From: Panagrolaimus kolymaensis
Taxonomy: Eukaryota > Nematoda > Chromadorea > Rhabditida > Panagrolaimidae
Reading direction: 5' to 3'
Assembly: GCA_028622995.1 (NCBI GenBank)
Contig: JAJQJQ010000007.1
Span: forward strand, 2,914,001-2,978,000
Length of the DNA stretch: 64,000 nt
A model generated the notes under the pieces. The model searched no databases. It was not told the origin of the DNA and saw only the letters and a list, made by a program, of their open reading frames with translations. Made by a program: the position numbers and the translations under genes. Below are positions 1-11,498 of this stretch, piece by piece (position 1 is the first letter of the stretch; the number at the start of each line of letters is the position of its first letter).

Positions 1-2731
1 TTGAATTAGTTTAAATATATGGTGGTGTTCAGAGTCCATGCTATGTTGTTGTTTTTAGCTTTTGACTTTAGCGGTGTAATTGTTATTTTTTTCATTGAAT
101 GCTTTTAATGAAAAAAATTTTCGTGGATTTTATTGTTCTCACAAACTTTTAAAACCTAATTTATTTTTGATGGTACTTCAAAATCATCTGACTTTATTTT
201 ATCTAAGCATATATAAAACGGTAGATTTTTAATTATCACCACCGTTGTAGTTGCAAAACACGGATATAAACTATAAAATCAAATCAAGCGATTAAATTTG
301 AACTTTAAATTTTGCTAAAAAATTTCCACTTCACTGTCGTAGTTTTTTTTTGCTATTGTCGTCCATGTATGGAAATGACGACGACGACAACTTTCACCAC
401 CTTCGACGGCGACGTCAAACATCTACTAGACCTGCCAAAAAATAAAAATGTGTAAAACTTTTTTCGAATTTTTTTAACGCTTGTCCCTTCTTTAATTTTA
501 TGAGATGGTGTGTGACATTAAACAAGCGTCAAATTCATTTGCCATTTCTTCTTCAAAGCTTAAAAAGCAATTGCGCGAAAAATTTATTTTTATTTTCCAC
601 AAATTGTTTCATGTCCAATGAAATTTTAATTTTTATCCTATTGTTTTTCTTCTAACCAATGAGAATTGAAGCGGAAGAAAAAAAGTTTATTTCCTATTTT
701 GAAGTTTTTTGAATAAAAAAACATTATTGTTGCAAAGGGTTGTTTTTTTAATATAAAGCTTGCAATAACCCCAATGAGTTAAATCTCTATGTTTTATCAT
801 AACAAATTAAGGTTTCTTACTTTAATAATTTAAGCCAACATCAAAGAGTCAACTTTGATTGTGTAACGGCATTTATATGTTTAAATAGTCTATTTATTTG
901 CCTGTTACTAATTTAATTGCGATCATAACCTCCATAATTTTTGCGATATTTGCTTTTAGCAACTTTAAACTATTTTTGCTCCTAAAATCTGAAGATAAAA
1001 TTTTAATTTAACTATGCAAAGTCAAAAATTAGAATATTTAAAAAGTTCACTACAATTTTATATTATTTAAAAATTCTTTAAATTGCAACAAAAAACGTGT
1101 TTTTGCTACTTTTTCAAAAGATTTTCTGCTCTTTTGCAATGCTTATTTCCTGTTTCATGCAAAGCTGCAATCGTAATTGTTTTTTTTTTCTTTTTTAAAT
1201 AATGTACAACAAACTTTTTTTTTATTGTTAACTCCCTCCATAAGATTTTATGCTTTACAAATTGCAAGTAAATTTTCTTTTTCAATGTTTTTTTTTTATT
1301 AAAATTAAAAAAAACATGAATTATTTCAAGAGTTTTATCGTTAAAATAATTTAATTTTTATTTTTGCCTATTTTTTGGAAAAAGTCAAAACATTGTTAAA
1401 GAGTCAGTCAGAGTCACCTGCCTTTTTTCCCCTAAATTTGGTAAAAGTTTAAAAGGCAAAAATTTATTTGACTCAAACAAAAAACTTTTTTGCTTGAATG
1501 AAATTTTTAAAAAGAGACGACGTCGTCGTTGTCGAAATGTTTCAAAACTTGCTGCTTCTTTTATGTTTTATTTCTTTTAGTGGATACTGTTTTTAGATAC
1601 ACATTCGAGGATGTGAAAGAGAGTGGACATTGGACAATGCTATTTTTACTCTTTTTTCATGGCTATTTTTTCTTTTTTATTATTCTTTTTTTAGTAAACG
1701 ACGACTAAAAACAACTTTTTTTAACGTCACTACCATTTTTGTTTTCATCCGGAAATAAAAAAAACTTTTTACGTTTTTACACGCTTTTTTATTTGAATGT
1801 ATAAATTATTTTTATTATAAAAAAGACAGCATCTGATATTTTTATTTGAGCCTCCACCAAACAAATCTTGAAATTTATCCCTCCCAATTTCTATGATTTC
1901 TCTTCCCCATTCATTACTGTATGAAGCTCTTTAAGTTTTTATTTCTAAAGGTCATCAACAACAATTCGATCACAAAACACTTTTTCCTTTCCATGAAATA
2001 AGCGACAATGAAAAGTGTCAAATAATTTCTTAGTAATTTAAAGTTTCTCCCTTTTTAAACAAAATATTTGGTTGATAGATGACATCTGAAAGCGTCAAAT
2101 GAGCTGCGAAGGTGGCACAAAAATTTTTTTATATCCTTTTCGATGAAATTGCAAGAAAATAGAGAGAGAGAGAGCTTACTCCTTCGTGAAATTGCCATTT
2201 TTATTTGTATTTTGTTAAAAATTTGTTTTGAATATTCATGAATTTTATAAGGGATCGAATAAAAAATTAAATAATCCTAAAAAAATTAAAAAGATTTTAG
2301 TTTTAAAAACTTTGTTAAAAAGTAAACATGTTTGAACATTTGGAGGCATATTGAATTCCCGCACATATGAAAACTTGCAAGATAAACTATTACCCACCAT
2401 TTAACCTTTTGTTTCTTTCCTTCCTTTCCGTTATTTAATTTTGCATCCAATTTTTTTAGCTTTAATCATTCATTCGATGATTCCATTTTTACTTTTTTTG
2501 TTTGCTTTAATTTCGGTTATTTGCCTATAATAGCTGTAACAGCAGCATCAGCTTTTGCTGGTGGCTTTTAAAACGTATCCTCTAAATGACCATTACTTTT
2601 CTCTTCAATTTTATTTCTCTCTGGAATTCATTAAATTTCGTGGCTTCCAAGCATTTTAACGCTTCTTTTTTTTATATTTCATTTGGTATTAATTGAATGT
2701 TTTGGCATTTATTTATTTTTTTAAAGGGAAA
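1..2731. other. AT-rich non-coding stretch
   Basis: No reading frame with coding character or plausible splice pattern was found on either strand. The stretch holds long poly-T and poly-A runs, GAC/GTC-rich trinucleotide patches near 365-415 and 1515-1530, and a short AG dinucleotide microsatellite at about 2161-2174. The last kilobase lies upstream of the neuropeptide gene and may contain its promoter, but no element is recognised. Confidence 0.6.
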
Positions 2732-3281
2732 ATGAGTACAGACAGACGGCGTGATGTTACAATAACATTTACATCAGTAATTTATTTTCTTCTTGCTTTG
2801 GTACATGCAAGCACGGCCTTACCATCATCATATTTGAAACTTTTTAATGATAGTATGTTTTTCGGTTTACAAAAATTGCTACCATATTAGTCCATCTAGC
2901 CCATATCAAAAGAAACGTATTACTGTAACAAAAGTATAAATACTCCATTATTTGTAAATTTCAGATCAACTTTCGCCTTTTGATTCACAACCTTTTTTAA
3001 ATGAGGTACCATCTTCGAGTGGGTCATCGGAAGAATCACGAGATTTTATTTTACTTCGTTCAGGACGTCCTATTTCATTGAAAGAATTTGCTGCTTCACT
3101 TTCAGCTTCACCCGCCATAATTCCAAGTAGGGCACCAAATCCAGTGAAACGACAAAATTCAGGTGAAGATACTTCACAAATGTTACGCCTTTCAAGAAAT
3201 ATGCCTCAACATGGTGTTAGTGAAAAAATGTATCAAATTCATAATATTGGTGATTTACCCATGTTCAGATTTGGCCGCTAA
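2732..3281 (+). CDS. RFamide-type neuropeptide precursor
   Basis: This is a predicted secreted prepropeptide of 145 residues in two exons (2732-2852 and 2965-3281; phase is kept across the 111-nt intron). I start it at 2732, where a short basic head is followed by a hydrophobic signal segment (residues about 9-30). An in-frame ATG at 2693 would add 13 residues before it. The precursor contains one KR dibasic site, and its last residues read DLPMFRFGR followed by stop. Gly-Arg at the end is the standard amidation and trimming signal, so the mature peptide should end in MFRFamide. The upstream cleavage point is either the KR or a single Arg. RFamides act as secreted neuromodulators on GPCRs. 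I cannot match the peptide to a named flp or nlp gene. The single copy at the very C-terminus differs from multi-copy FLP precursors. Confidence 0.75.
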
Positions 3282-3495
3282 ATTTTTACACCTTAATACT
3301 TTGGATAACTCAAACAAGAAATTCTAACATAAAAATCAATTCCGCCGGTTTTCATTCGATCTCCTACTTTTTTGCTTATAAAAGAATAAACCTATTTTTT
3401 GAAATTTTTTTAAAACTTTATTATCCAATTTCTAACATAATAAAAACGAATAACACTTTGTGTACAATAAAAAAATAATAACATTGAGAAAAGTA

Positions 3496-5168
3496 TCAAT
3501 CATCAAGAAGATCAGTTGTAATTCCAACAGCTTTCAATTCTTCAGTGACACGATAATAGTATTCTTGATCCGGATAGCCATAACTAAAACCGTTAAGTTA
3601 GATGTGATGAAGGAAAAGCTAAAACTTACGATGGAGGACCACCAGTCATACTCGTTTTATGATGAATAACCCAAACTGGAACATTGTGAACACCCGTAGT
3701 AATAGAATCACCAATTGTAAAGATATGTCGATGTTCAAATGCTTTTTGCAAGAGGCGCAAAACAACTCTTCCACCATCATCATTAGGAACAAAAGCAGTT
3801 CTTGTAGTACCAGAATATTGAACACCTGGACGGATATGACTTGCAGTTTGAATACCACTTGGGATAACATATTTAATCTTAAACCATCCATGAGCATTGT
3901 GATGACCAGGAGGATTTCCAGGAATTCGTTTTATTCTCATTGTTGCATTGATAGGTTGAGTACCAAATGAAGGAGCATACCATCGCATACATAAAGGGCA
4001 TTGTTTTTTCATTTGAAAGCAAGAATCAATACAGCTTCTGTGAAATTCATGAATACACAGTTTCAATCGAACAACTGGATCATTTTGTAATGAGTAAACG
4101 TCTTCTTCACCGTTACCACCTGACGTTACGAGATCATTAAGACAAACAGAGCATGAATATTCTTGAGTATTGTTATCTCCAGCATTATCGCCTCCTACTT
4201 GATCTCGTGATATTTCACGGTACAGTTGAGCTCGAGCTTGAATTGATATTGAATGTCCTTCTGGATCAAGAGAGGGTTCCATAACACCCATGTATTGTAC
4301 CTCATTTGGAGGTCTATAGCGGATATTTTCAGCTATGATTGAGATGTCGTCGTTACTTGAAGCAGGAAGAGCCGGAATTGAAGGTGATGCAGAATTTCCA
4401 TTAAAAGATGACGAAAGATCAGGTAGCATGTCAGGAATAGTTTCTAACAAAGTTCCAAGATGTTCCATTGAATGCGCACTAATATCAGCGAAAGACATAA
4501 TTGTGATATTTCCAAATGTTGAAAAAGTTAAAAGAGCTTCTAATAATTCTTGTGCTGCTCTATCAACTCGAATGTTAAAGCCCCCTAAAAATCGAAAATA
4601 ATTAAAGGACTATAAAATATAACAACCACATCCAAGTAATGGCATAACAACAGTTTTCAATCCGGTATCAATAGCAGCTTTAATAGCTTGTCTATAAATT
4701 ACACGCATTGAAGAGCGATTTCGTGCACGAATTGGAAGAACAACAAGACTTCGATATGGCAGTTCGTCGATGTTTTGAGTGTCAACCACGATATAACTTT
4801 GATCTCTTTCGCGAGCAGCATCAATAGCTTCTTGACGTTTTATCTAAAATAACTAAGATTAAAATTGTAAAAGATCACGAAAACTAACATGAAAGTCTCT
4901 TCCACCAGCCATCGCAAGTGCACGAGCTGCACCATTAATCATTGAAAATTGAGGATCAGAAGAAACAATGGCCACATCTGCTACGATATCAGTGATACTT
5001 CCCTTAAAATTATTATGTTTATTAATCATTAAATGTTTATTAAATACTTACATGTTTACAAAGAAATCGAACGTCTTTATGTATAATCATACTAATTATT
5101 TCAGGTTCATCAGCCATATTGTTCAGAAAATTTCCCATTAAACACGACGAATCATATAGATAATGAAA
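3496..5168 (-). CDS. Deltex-type E3 ubiquitin ligase with N-terminal macro domain
   Basis: Exons on the minus strand are 5168-5052, 5002-4889, 4843-4627, 4584-3630 and 3583-3496. From ATG 5138 they give 486 residues. An AG acceptor at 5169 means there may be an upstream exon or a trans-splice site. Residues about 25-165 read like a macro (ADP-ribose binding) domain: GSITDIVADVAIVS, NGAARALAMAGG, VVMPLLGCGGFNIR. A RING follows at about 284-340 (CSVC, then CIHEFHRSC, then CPLC), with a long loop between the first two Cys pairs. The Deltex C-terminal domain follows (GNPPGHHNAHGWFKIKYV, VWVIHHKTS, YGYPDQEYYYRVTEELKAVG). The His of IHHKT and the Glu of TEELKAVGI match the NAD-ADP-ribosylation residues of human Deltex proteins. 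It should ubiquitinate targets near ADP-ribose signals. Macro and DTC in one chain recall the human PARP9-DTX3L pair. Confidence 0.85.
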
Positions 5169-5780
5169 CTGAAAAAGTGATATAAATTAGAAAGCTATAA
5201 ATGTAAAATAAACGAAGCAAAGTTGTATGCACGATTTACAAAAAGAAGATGCAGGAGTGAATGGCCGCGACAAAAAAAATTTGCCAATGCGCCCTTTAAA
5301 AACAATCATCACACGACAAATAAAAATCAATGAACGATTTATGGGAGGAAAGAGAAATAAAAGAAAACCAGCTTTTTAATAGTTAGGAAATGGGCATTTT
5401 TGGTAAAGCTTCGGATAAGAAGAAAATTAATACAAATAATCATAAATAAATTTAGTCGGATTCTGAAGGATGTTTAAAAGTTTAGATTTAGAAAATGGAA
5501 AGAAAACAACTGACTTAGAAAAAAAAAGTTTTCTAGCAATCTGGCTGCTGCTTAGTGTTTATGCATTTTTTGCCAAAGCTAGCGTGCAGTTACTTTCATT
5601 GTTGGGGAGATTTGAATTGCTTCTTCCATAAAGATGGATCTATCTCTTATTCTAAATATTTGTATTTTTCAACTTTAAAAAATGTAAAAAATATGCAAAT
5701 TGTAAAAGTCAGTCAATGCTTTGCTTTTTCCAACCATTTTCAAACTCAAATAAATCCAATCTTCATTTCCTCTCTGAAAG
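5169..5780. other. Intergenic, no gene seen
   Basis: This stretch lies between two divergently transcribed genes and so probably holds both promoters. There is a GC-richer patch at about 5225-5345. No reading frame with coding character was found, though an upstream 5' exon of the Deltex-type gene could hide here. Confidence 0.5.
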
Positions 5781-6618
5781 ATGCTGCTTGATATTGTGAT
5801 CTTTTTATTAAGCTTATTTGGACATGCTTTGCTGTTTACTTCAGTAATTTATGGTGGAAATACTATACCACAGAAGCGAATTAATGAACCATCACCAACA
5901 GAAAATGATAAAGCTAAAATGCGTGTTCTTGATGGAGGATTTGCAGCACCTGAAAAAACCAAAATAACAACAGATGAAGAAATTATATCAGAAAAAACTG
6001 CTTGTGAAGAAGATTTTGCTCCTGATGTCGATGATAAACCTACGGTCTTTGAGAAAATTAATGCAGCTGTTCATCCTGTGGTTGATCCATTACGTAAGAT
6101 TTTTTACTTTGATTTTTTTAATAAACTTAATATATTTTTTAGCGCGGAAAAAAGCATCAAAACCAAAGCTCGAAAGAAAGAAAATTTCAACTACAAAGAA
6201 AAGTGGAAAAAAGAAGCGAAAGGATATCAAACAAGTTAAAAGAATTTCAGCAGCTGGAGGAGGTAAAAGTGTGTGAATTTGAAATTTTTTGTTTATTAAT
6301 TACCGTTTTTTAGTACGATCAGCAGAAAAAGTCATTTTTTATGATGCAGCTGCAAGTGATGACAAGAAAAAGAAGAAGAAAAAGAAGGTAGAAAGAAAAA
6401 CTTTAGCACGATCAGCAGAAAATGTCACTTCTGATGATGCAGCTGCAACGGATGACAAGAAAAAGAAGAAAAAGAAAGTCGAAAGAAAAGTGAAATCAGA
6501 AGGAATATCAAAAAATAAGAAGGGCAAAAAATCAAAAGGAACAAAAAAAGTTACACATATCATGACTGAAGATGAAACAAATATAAAGGCCATCAAACAA
6601 AATATTCAACATTTATAA
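5781..6618 (+). CDS. Lysine-rich repeat protein with N-terminal membrane segment
   Basis: Three exons (5781-6093, 6143-6262, 6314-6618) join in phase to 245 residues. Residues 1-26 are hydrophobic (a signal anchor or signal peptide), followed by an acidic and polar stretch up to about residue 104. The C-terminal half is extremely basic. Exon 3 contains a direct repeat of about 30 residues: RSAEKVIFYDAAASDD then a poly-Lys run and VERK, repeated as RSAENVTSDDAAATDD then poly-Lys and VERK. An AATAAA polyadenylation signal lies at about 6656. I do not recognise the family. A type II membrane protein with a cytosolic polybasic tail, or a secreted polybasic protein, are both possible. The internal duplication looks recent, since the DNA copies are still very similar. 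Confidence 0.7.
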
Positions 6619-7130
6619 TGATTACTTCTGTTTTTGATTTTTTGTATGTGTGAAAATAAAGACTTTGTTTATGATTTTGGTATCTTTTAAGTGTTAAAGT
6701 CCTTTTTCCAAATGCGCATGAAGGGTGAAGCTCGTGGTATCGAAGATGTTAGCATACTGGGGTTCCCCAACATATGAAAATAAGACATATATGTATCGAT
6801 ATTTTTCGTAAAATAATGGCTATTCGAAGTTTATTACGTGCAATTATTTTTAGTTTTACAAACATGCTACTTTCTTGTTTTTAATGAAAAATGTTAAGAT
6901 TGTGATGGCTTCAACGACCCGACTCCTTTACATGTCAAATGGGCTCTTTTTTTGAAATCCCTATGGACCTTTTCCGAAGATTATTTTCAAGCTTTCTTCG
7001 AATCATTAGTTTTTCAATTCTGCTAATTTGTTTCTCCTTTACTCACTCTCTCTCTTTCTGTTGTTAAAATGTTGAAAAAAGATTCCATTCAGCTTTAGTA
7101 AAAAAAATTTTTTTCTCAAACATCAATATT
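6619..7130. other. Intergenic, 3' UTR and upstream region
   Basis: It holds the AATAAA signal of the upstream gene near 6656 and a CT-rich microsatellite near 7030-7050. No gene is seen on either strand. Confidence 0.5.
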
Positions 7131-8344
7131 ATGCTTTTCACATCTCGTCAAATTTTTCTTTCATTTTCAACACGTTATTTTTCATCATCCAATCTTTATA
7201 TTGCCCGAAAAGTTGGACTCAGAGCTTATTGTCAAAAATTTCCACTTTCTGGTATCAAAGTTGCTGTATTAAAGCAACCATTCATTCCTGAAATTATGTC
7301 AAAGTTGATGGAAAGCTATGGTGCTGAAGTGCAGATTTTTTGTGATACTTCGAGTGTTAAACGAAGTGTGGATCTTGAATGGACGAATTCTGATTTCGTT
7401 AAAGCTCATGTTTATGGTTCTTATGAAAAGCAAATGAAAGCAGGCGAGCAAGAAATTGATTTGACCATTGATGGTGATTTGAATTTACTAAATAAAGTTA
7501 CACAAAAAGTTGATATCTTTATTGATTCTTTAAAACCTAATAGACTCGAAGAATTGGGATTTAATCCAAATAAGATATTACAAAATAATACAAAGCTAAT
7601 TTTCGCAAGATTAACTTCATTTATTCCCAACTTTGTTGATGGTCAACCACAGCTTGATAAAATATCCGTGGAAGGAAGTTTAGTACATCAATATTCAAAA
7701 TCTTTAGGCTTAATTGGTCGAGTTCATTGTTTTTCTAAAATTATTATGGCAATTTTAGATAAACAAATTACAGGCAAAGGACAGGTAAATAAAGCTTTTC
7801 ATAAAACTTTTGTTCACTTTGGAAAGTTTTTTAGATCCTCGATTTGAATATCGCTAATTCAATGAATGAAATTTTGCGCATCCAATCTTCTTTAACAGCA
7901 ATCTCAAAAGCATTTGATAATTTTTATTTGACTAAAGATAAAAAGCTTTTTGCTGTTTGTATTCCTTCCATCCATGAACAAGAGAAATTCCTTCAACGTA
8001 CGTTTGAAGCTTTTCATACATTTTTATGTAAAATTTAAAAATGGTTTTTAGGTTTAAACATAGCCGATCCAAAATATAATTTGGAGCAAAGCATTTCTTC
8101 CAAAATATCAAAAATTGAAATGTTGGATGTATCATCGAAGTTGGAAGGTTGCTTGCTTTACTTTTAAAAAATTCTCAACTTTAGTAACCCAACTAATTTA
8201 GGAATTGAAAATTTGAAAGATTCATTTTATTTTCCATTCTATAAAATAAACTCAAAGTTACAAGATGGGGACTTTTATGAATTTGATCGAAAGAAAAATC
8301 AATGGATAAAAAATACCTTTAATCATTATGCACCAAATTTTTGA
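7131..8344 (+). CDS. Degenerate CoA-transferase family III (AMACR-like) protein
   Basis: Four exons (7131-7784, 7835-7997, 8052-8147, 8202-8344) join in phase to 351 residues. The N-terminus is rich in Ser, Arg and Phe and looks like a mitochondrial or peroxisomal presequence. Residues about 40-215 follow the CaiB/BaiF fold: SGIKVAVLKQPF, the LEELGFNPNKILQNNTKLIFARL segment that pairs with family position 'LxxIGLDPxxLLxxNPxLVxARxTG', and ITGKGQ. The catalytic motifs of AMACR (AGHDINY and LADFAGG) are absent: the first is replaced by a shortened, unrelated segment and the second by RVHCFSKII, which has no Asp. The C-terminal half hardly resembles the family. The gene sits directly upstream of an intact AMACR gene in the same orientation, so it is probably a tandem duplicate that lost racemase chemistry. 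The open frame and good splice sites suggest that it is still expressed. Confidence 0.7.
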
Positions 8345-8388
8345 CACATATAATTATTGCTAATAAAACATGTACTATCAACAAAAAA

Positions 8389-8567
8389 TCAAGACATATA
8401 AACATTACAAATAAACAATCCAAGTGAAATTAAAATCAGTGACACTAAACGGAGAAGACATGCATGGAAATGGACATTTTTAGAAATTGTTGATGAGTAC
8501 ATTGACTTACGATAGCTACGTCGAATTTTTTTCGTCTTGCTTCAATTATTTGAGGATTTTCTTCCAT
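8389..8567 (-). CDS. Possible small tail-anchored protein (uncertain)
   Basis: On the minus strand ATG 8567 opens a short coding-looking stretch (MEENPQIIEARRKKFDVAI) followed by a consensus GTAAGT. After a TAG acceptor there is a hydrophobic segment, SLILISLGLFICNVYMS, and a stop. The two parts do not join in frame at the consensus donor. They join only if a weaker GT four bases downstream is used, or if one base is missing. It may be a real micro-protein, a decayed one, or chance. It sits tail-to-tail with the degenerate CoA-transferase gene. Confidence 0.25.
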
Positions 8568-8825
8568 TGCCTCATCGCCTTATTAGAGACACTTTGAGGC
8601 ATGTCTTTAGTTAATTATTCTTTAAGAACTAATTAAAGTGTTTTTCCAAAACTACATCCTTCAACTATTTTAGAACGACACAATTTTTCCAAAATTATTT
8701 TTTTGGCTCTTGTGGAGTCTATTTTCATCCCAATATTTTCTTATTTAGTTTGATTATAGTTAATTTTCTTTTATTTTGTTTGTTGCTTCCAAAACAGAGC
8801 AGCAAAGTCACACTACAAAACTACA

Positions 8826-10209
8826 ATGTTTTTAGTGTCAGTTGTTCAAAAGCTCCCTTTTCATCGATATTTATCATATTCTTCCATTAAAATGAAACCT
8901 TTGACTGGAATAAATGTTATTGAATTAGCTGGACTTGCTCCAGTACCATTTTGTGGACAAATATTAGCTGATTTTGGAGCATCAGTAACTCTTGTTTCGG
9001 TTGGCTTTTACATTTTTTTTTTCATTTGCAAATAATTCTTTGAATTTGTTTAGAAAAATGATGCATCAATGGAGCAAAGACTTATTCGAGGAAAAAAGCA
9101 AATTAGTTTGGATTTTAAAAAAGATTTTGGTAAACTTCGTTCAATGATTTTAAATTCCGATGTTTTATTGGATCCATATCGTCCGGGAGTTTTGGAAGCA
9201 ATTGGATTAGATCCGGTGAAATTGCTTGAAGAAAATGAGAAATTAGTGGTTGCAAGGGTTACAGGTTATGGCCAAACTGGAGATCTAGCTAAAGTTGCTG
9301 GGCATGATATTAATTATGTTGGTTTATCAGGTATGTGTGTTTTAAACATTTACCCATAACTTACTCTCACTATATGTGGAACATAAAAGACATTTAAACT
9401 TTTAGGCCTTTTACCTACCATTGCTGGACAAAGTCGAACACCATATTGGCCACCAGCAAATTTGCTTGCTGATTTTGCTGGTGGAAGTTTAACAACGGCT
9501 TTTGGAATTGTTGCAGCTTTAGTTCAAAGAAATTCAAGTGGAAAAGGTGCCATTATTGATACTAGTATGACAGAGGGTTTAGCATATCTTGGATCTTTTG
9601 TTAGTGCTTATCGAGATAATGAACTTATGTGGAATCCAGAATTTGGAGCTTTCTCAGCAAATTGTCCCATTTATCGGTTGGTTTTCTAATTCCTATGTCT
9701 TGGCATCATATAAGTAAATCTTACAGAACTTATGAAACCAAAGATGGCAAATTTATGTCTGTAGGAGCTTTGGAACCCAAATTTAATAAACGTTTATTTG
9801 AGAGCAAGTCATTAATTAAAAAAATTCCATGCTTTTAAAATATTTTCCTTTTAGTATTAGGCATCAAAGTTGCAATATCAGATATGATGGCAAATCCTCA
9901 AGGTCTCGTAGATCAAACAGAAAAAGCTTTCAAGACTAAAACTCGTGATGAGTGGACAAAAGATTTTCTTCGTAAGCGAATGTTTCCCACTTTAATTATA
10001 TTTAACTCGATTTGATTTTAGATGAGGATGCTTGCGTTACTCCAGTCCTTGATTATGATGAAGTCCATGAGCTTCAACATCATAAAGATCGTCAAGCTTT
10101 TATTAAAACCAACGATAAATGGCTTCCAAGACCAGCACCTTTAATTTATTCAGCAAAAGAATTTGCTGAAATTCGAGAAAAGGATCAAAAACAAAATTCC
10201 AAATTGTAA
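8826..10209 (+). CDS. AMACR: Alpha-methylacyl-CoA racemase
   Basis: Six exons (8826-8999, 9054-9330, 9406-9676, 9727-9791, 9855-9971, 10022-10209) join in phase to 363 residues, close to the roughly 380 of animal AMACR. The family fold is complete: [19 protein letters not shown] near the N-terminus, [14 protein letters not shown], the catalytic His in [12 protein letters not shown], the catalytic Asp in [25 protein letters not shown], and [13 protein letters not shown] with RPAPLIY at the C-terminus. The enzyme interconverts 2R and 2S methyl-branched acyl-CoAs so that they can enter beta-oxidation in peroxisomes or mitochondria. A second possible start, Met 23, would remove a presequence-like leader. 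The fourth donor (GTTTAT at 9792) is weak but is the only one I found that keeps the frame. Its neighbour upstream is a degenerate paralogue. Confidence 0.93.
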
Positions 10210-10533
10210 AAAATGTGAAAATATTTTATGAGAAAAATAAATCACGAGGAAATATTAATTTTACATTGACATATTCTATAGCTGCTATAATCTAAAACAT
10301 AACACTTCGTAACTGTATAATTTATCTTTTCAAAAAACATTAAACATAACGATACATAATACATTTTTTTATAAGCAGCAATGTAAGACACGTTCTCTGA
10401 CATTTTTTTGATCAGAGAACAATCTCTTACTTGAAAAAAGCATTCAATGCTCTTTGACCAAATTCACTTTCCACTTTTCTTCACTTTTTTGTTTTAATAA
10501 GTTCAAATCTTTGTTTTATTCTTCCATTACAAT
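10210..10533. other. Intergenic, no gene seen
   Basis: It contains the 3' UTR of the racemase gene with an AATAAA near 10238, then the upstream region of the carbonic anhydrase gene. No other feature was found. Confidence 0.5.
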
Positions 10534-11498
10534 ATGCAAAGGGTCTTAAATGGTGTTCTCAAATATCGTCAAAATTTACAAAAAGATTTACTAAAAGAAT
10601 TCCAAGCAGTTAAAGATAATCCAAGAGTAAGTGTATCAAGTTTATGATCCTTTACAAAAGCAATTTCAACGTTTCATTTTTAGCCATCAATGCTAATGTT
10701 TACATGCATGGATTCTCGAATGCTTCCCACTCGATTTTTGCAATCACATGTTGGTGAAGTCTTTGTTGTCCGAAATGCAGGAAATTTAATTCCCAAATCA
10801 ACTAACTATGGAAATGCAGGAGGTGATGTTTGTATATCAACCGAACCAGCAGCCATGGAATTAGCTGTTAAACGAGGTGGTATAAGACATATCTTAGTTT
10901 GCGGGCATTCAGATTGTAAGGCAATGAATACACTTTATGGAATATATAAAAATCCTGAAACTTTCAATCATGCATCCCCAATGGATTCATGGGTTAGAGC
11001 CAATGGGCATCCAAGTATTCAAAAGCTTGAAATATGTTTAACAAAAAGAACAGAACTTTTAAAATTTCAATGTGATGTAAATCAAAATTTTAGTTTTGAA
11101 GCAATCATCGATCCATCTGATAAGCTTGCTGTTGAAGATAAACTTTCTCAAGTATGTCAACAAACATATATAGTTTAATAAATTTTGCGTATCACCTTGT
11201 TGAGATTAGGACATAAAAAAAGTTTCTCTCTCCCTCTAATATTAATATTCAGAATGAGCTAACAAACACTCCTTTAGATAAATGTGCTTCAACAAGTAAT
11301 AAATGTTTCATCCCATAATGTCTTACGTCCATACATGATGGAAGGTAAATTATTCGTTCATGCAATGTGGTTTGATATATATGATGGTGAAGTAAAGTTT
11401 AAAAAATTGCAAAACTTATAAATAAATAAAAGTATTTTTAGTGTTACCTTTTTTCTCGTCATCGAAAAGCATTTGTTCAAGTAAACGTAAGGGCGTAG
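10534..11498 (+). CDS. Beta-class carbonic anhydrase
   Basis: Four exons (10534-10626, 10684-11151, 11278-11391, 11442-11498) join in phase to 243 residues, the usual size for animal beta-carbonic anhydrases. The zinc site is intact: Cys and the Asp-Arg dyad in MFTCMDSRMLPTRF, and His and Cys in LVCGHSDCKAMN. FVVRNAGNLIP and the Gly-rich GNAGGD segment of the family are also present. It hydrates CO2 to bicarbonate. This class occurs in worms, insects, plants and bacteria but not in vertebrates, and animal members are often mitochondrial. The last exon reads CYLFSRHRKAFVQVN and ends at a TAG at 11496. The short first exon is supported by phase and a good GTAAGT donor. Confidence 0.92.

Noticed and set aside
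6339..6596. Open frame on the minus strand opposite the Lys-rich repeat
   Set aside because: It is the complement of poly-AAG/AAA codons (Phe/Leu/Ser-rich) and only mirrors the real plus-strand exon.
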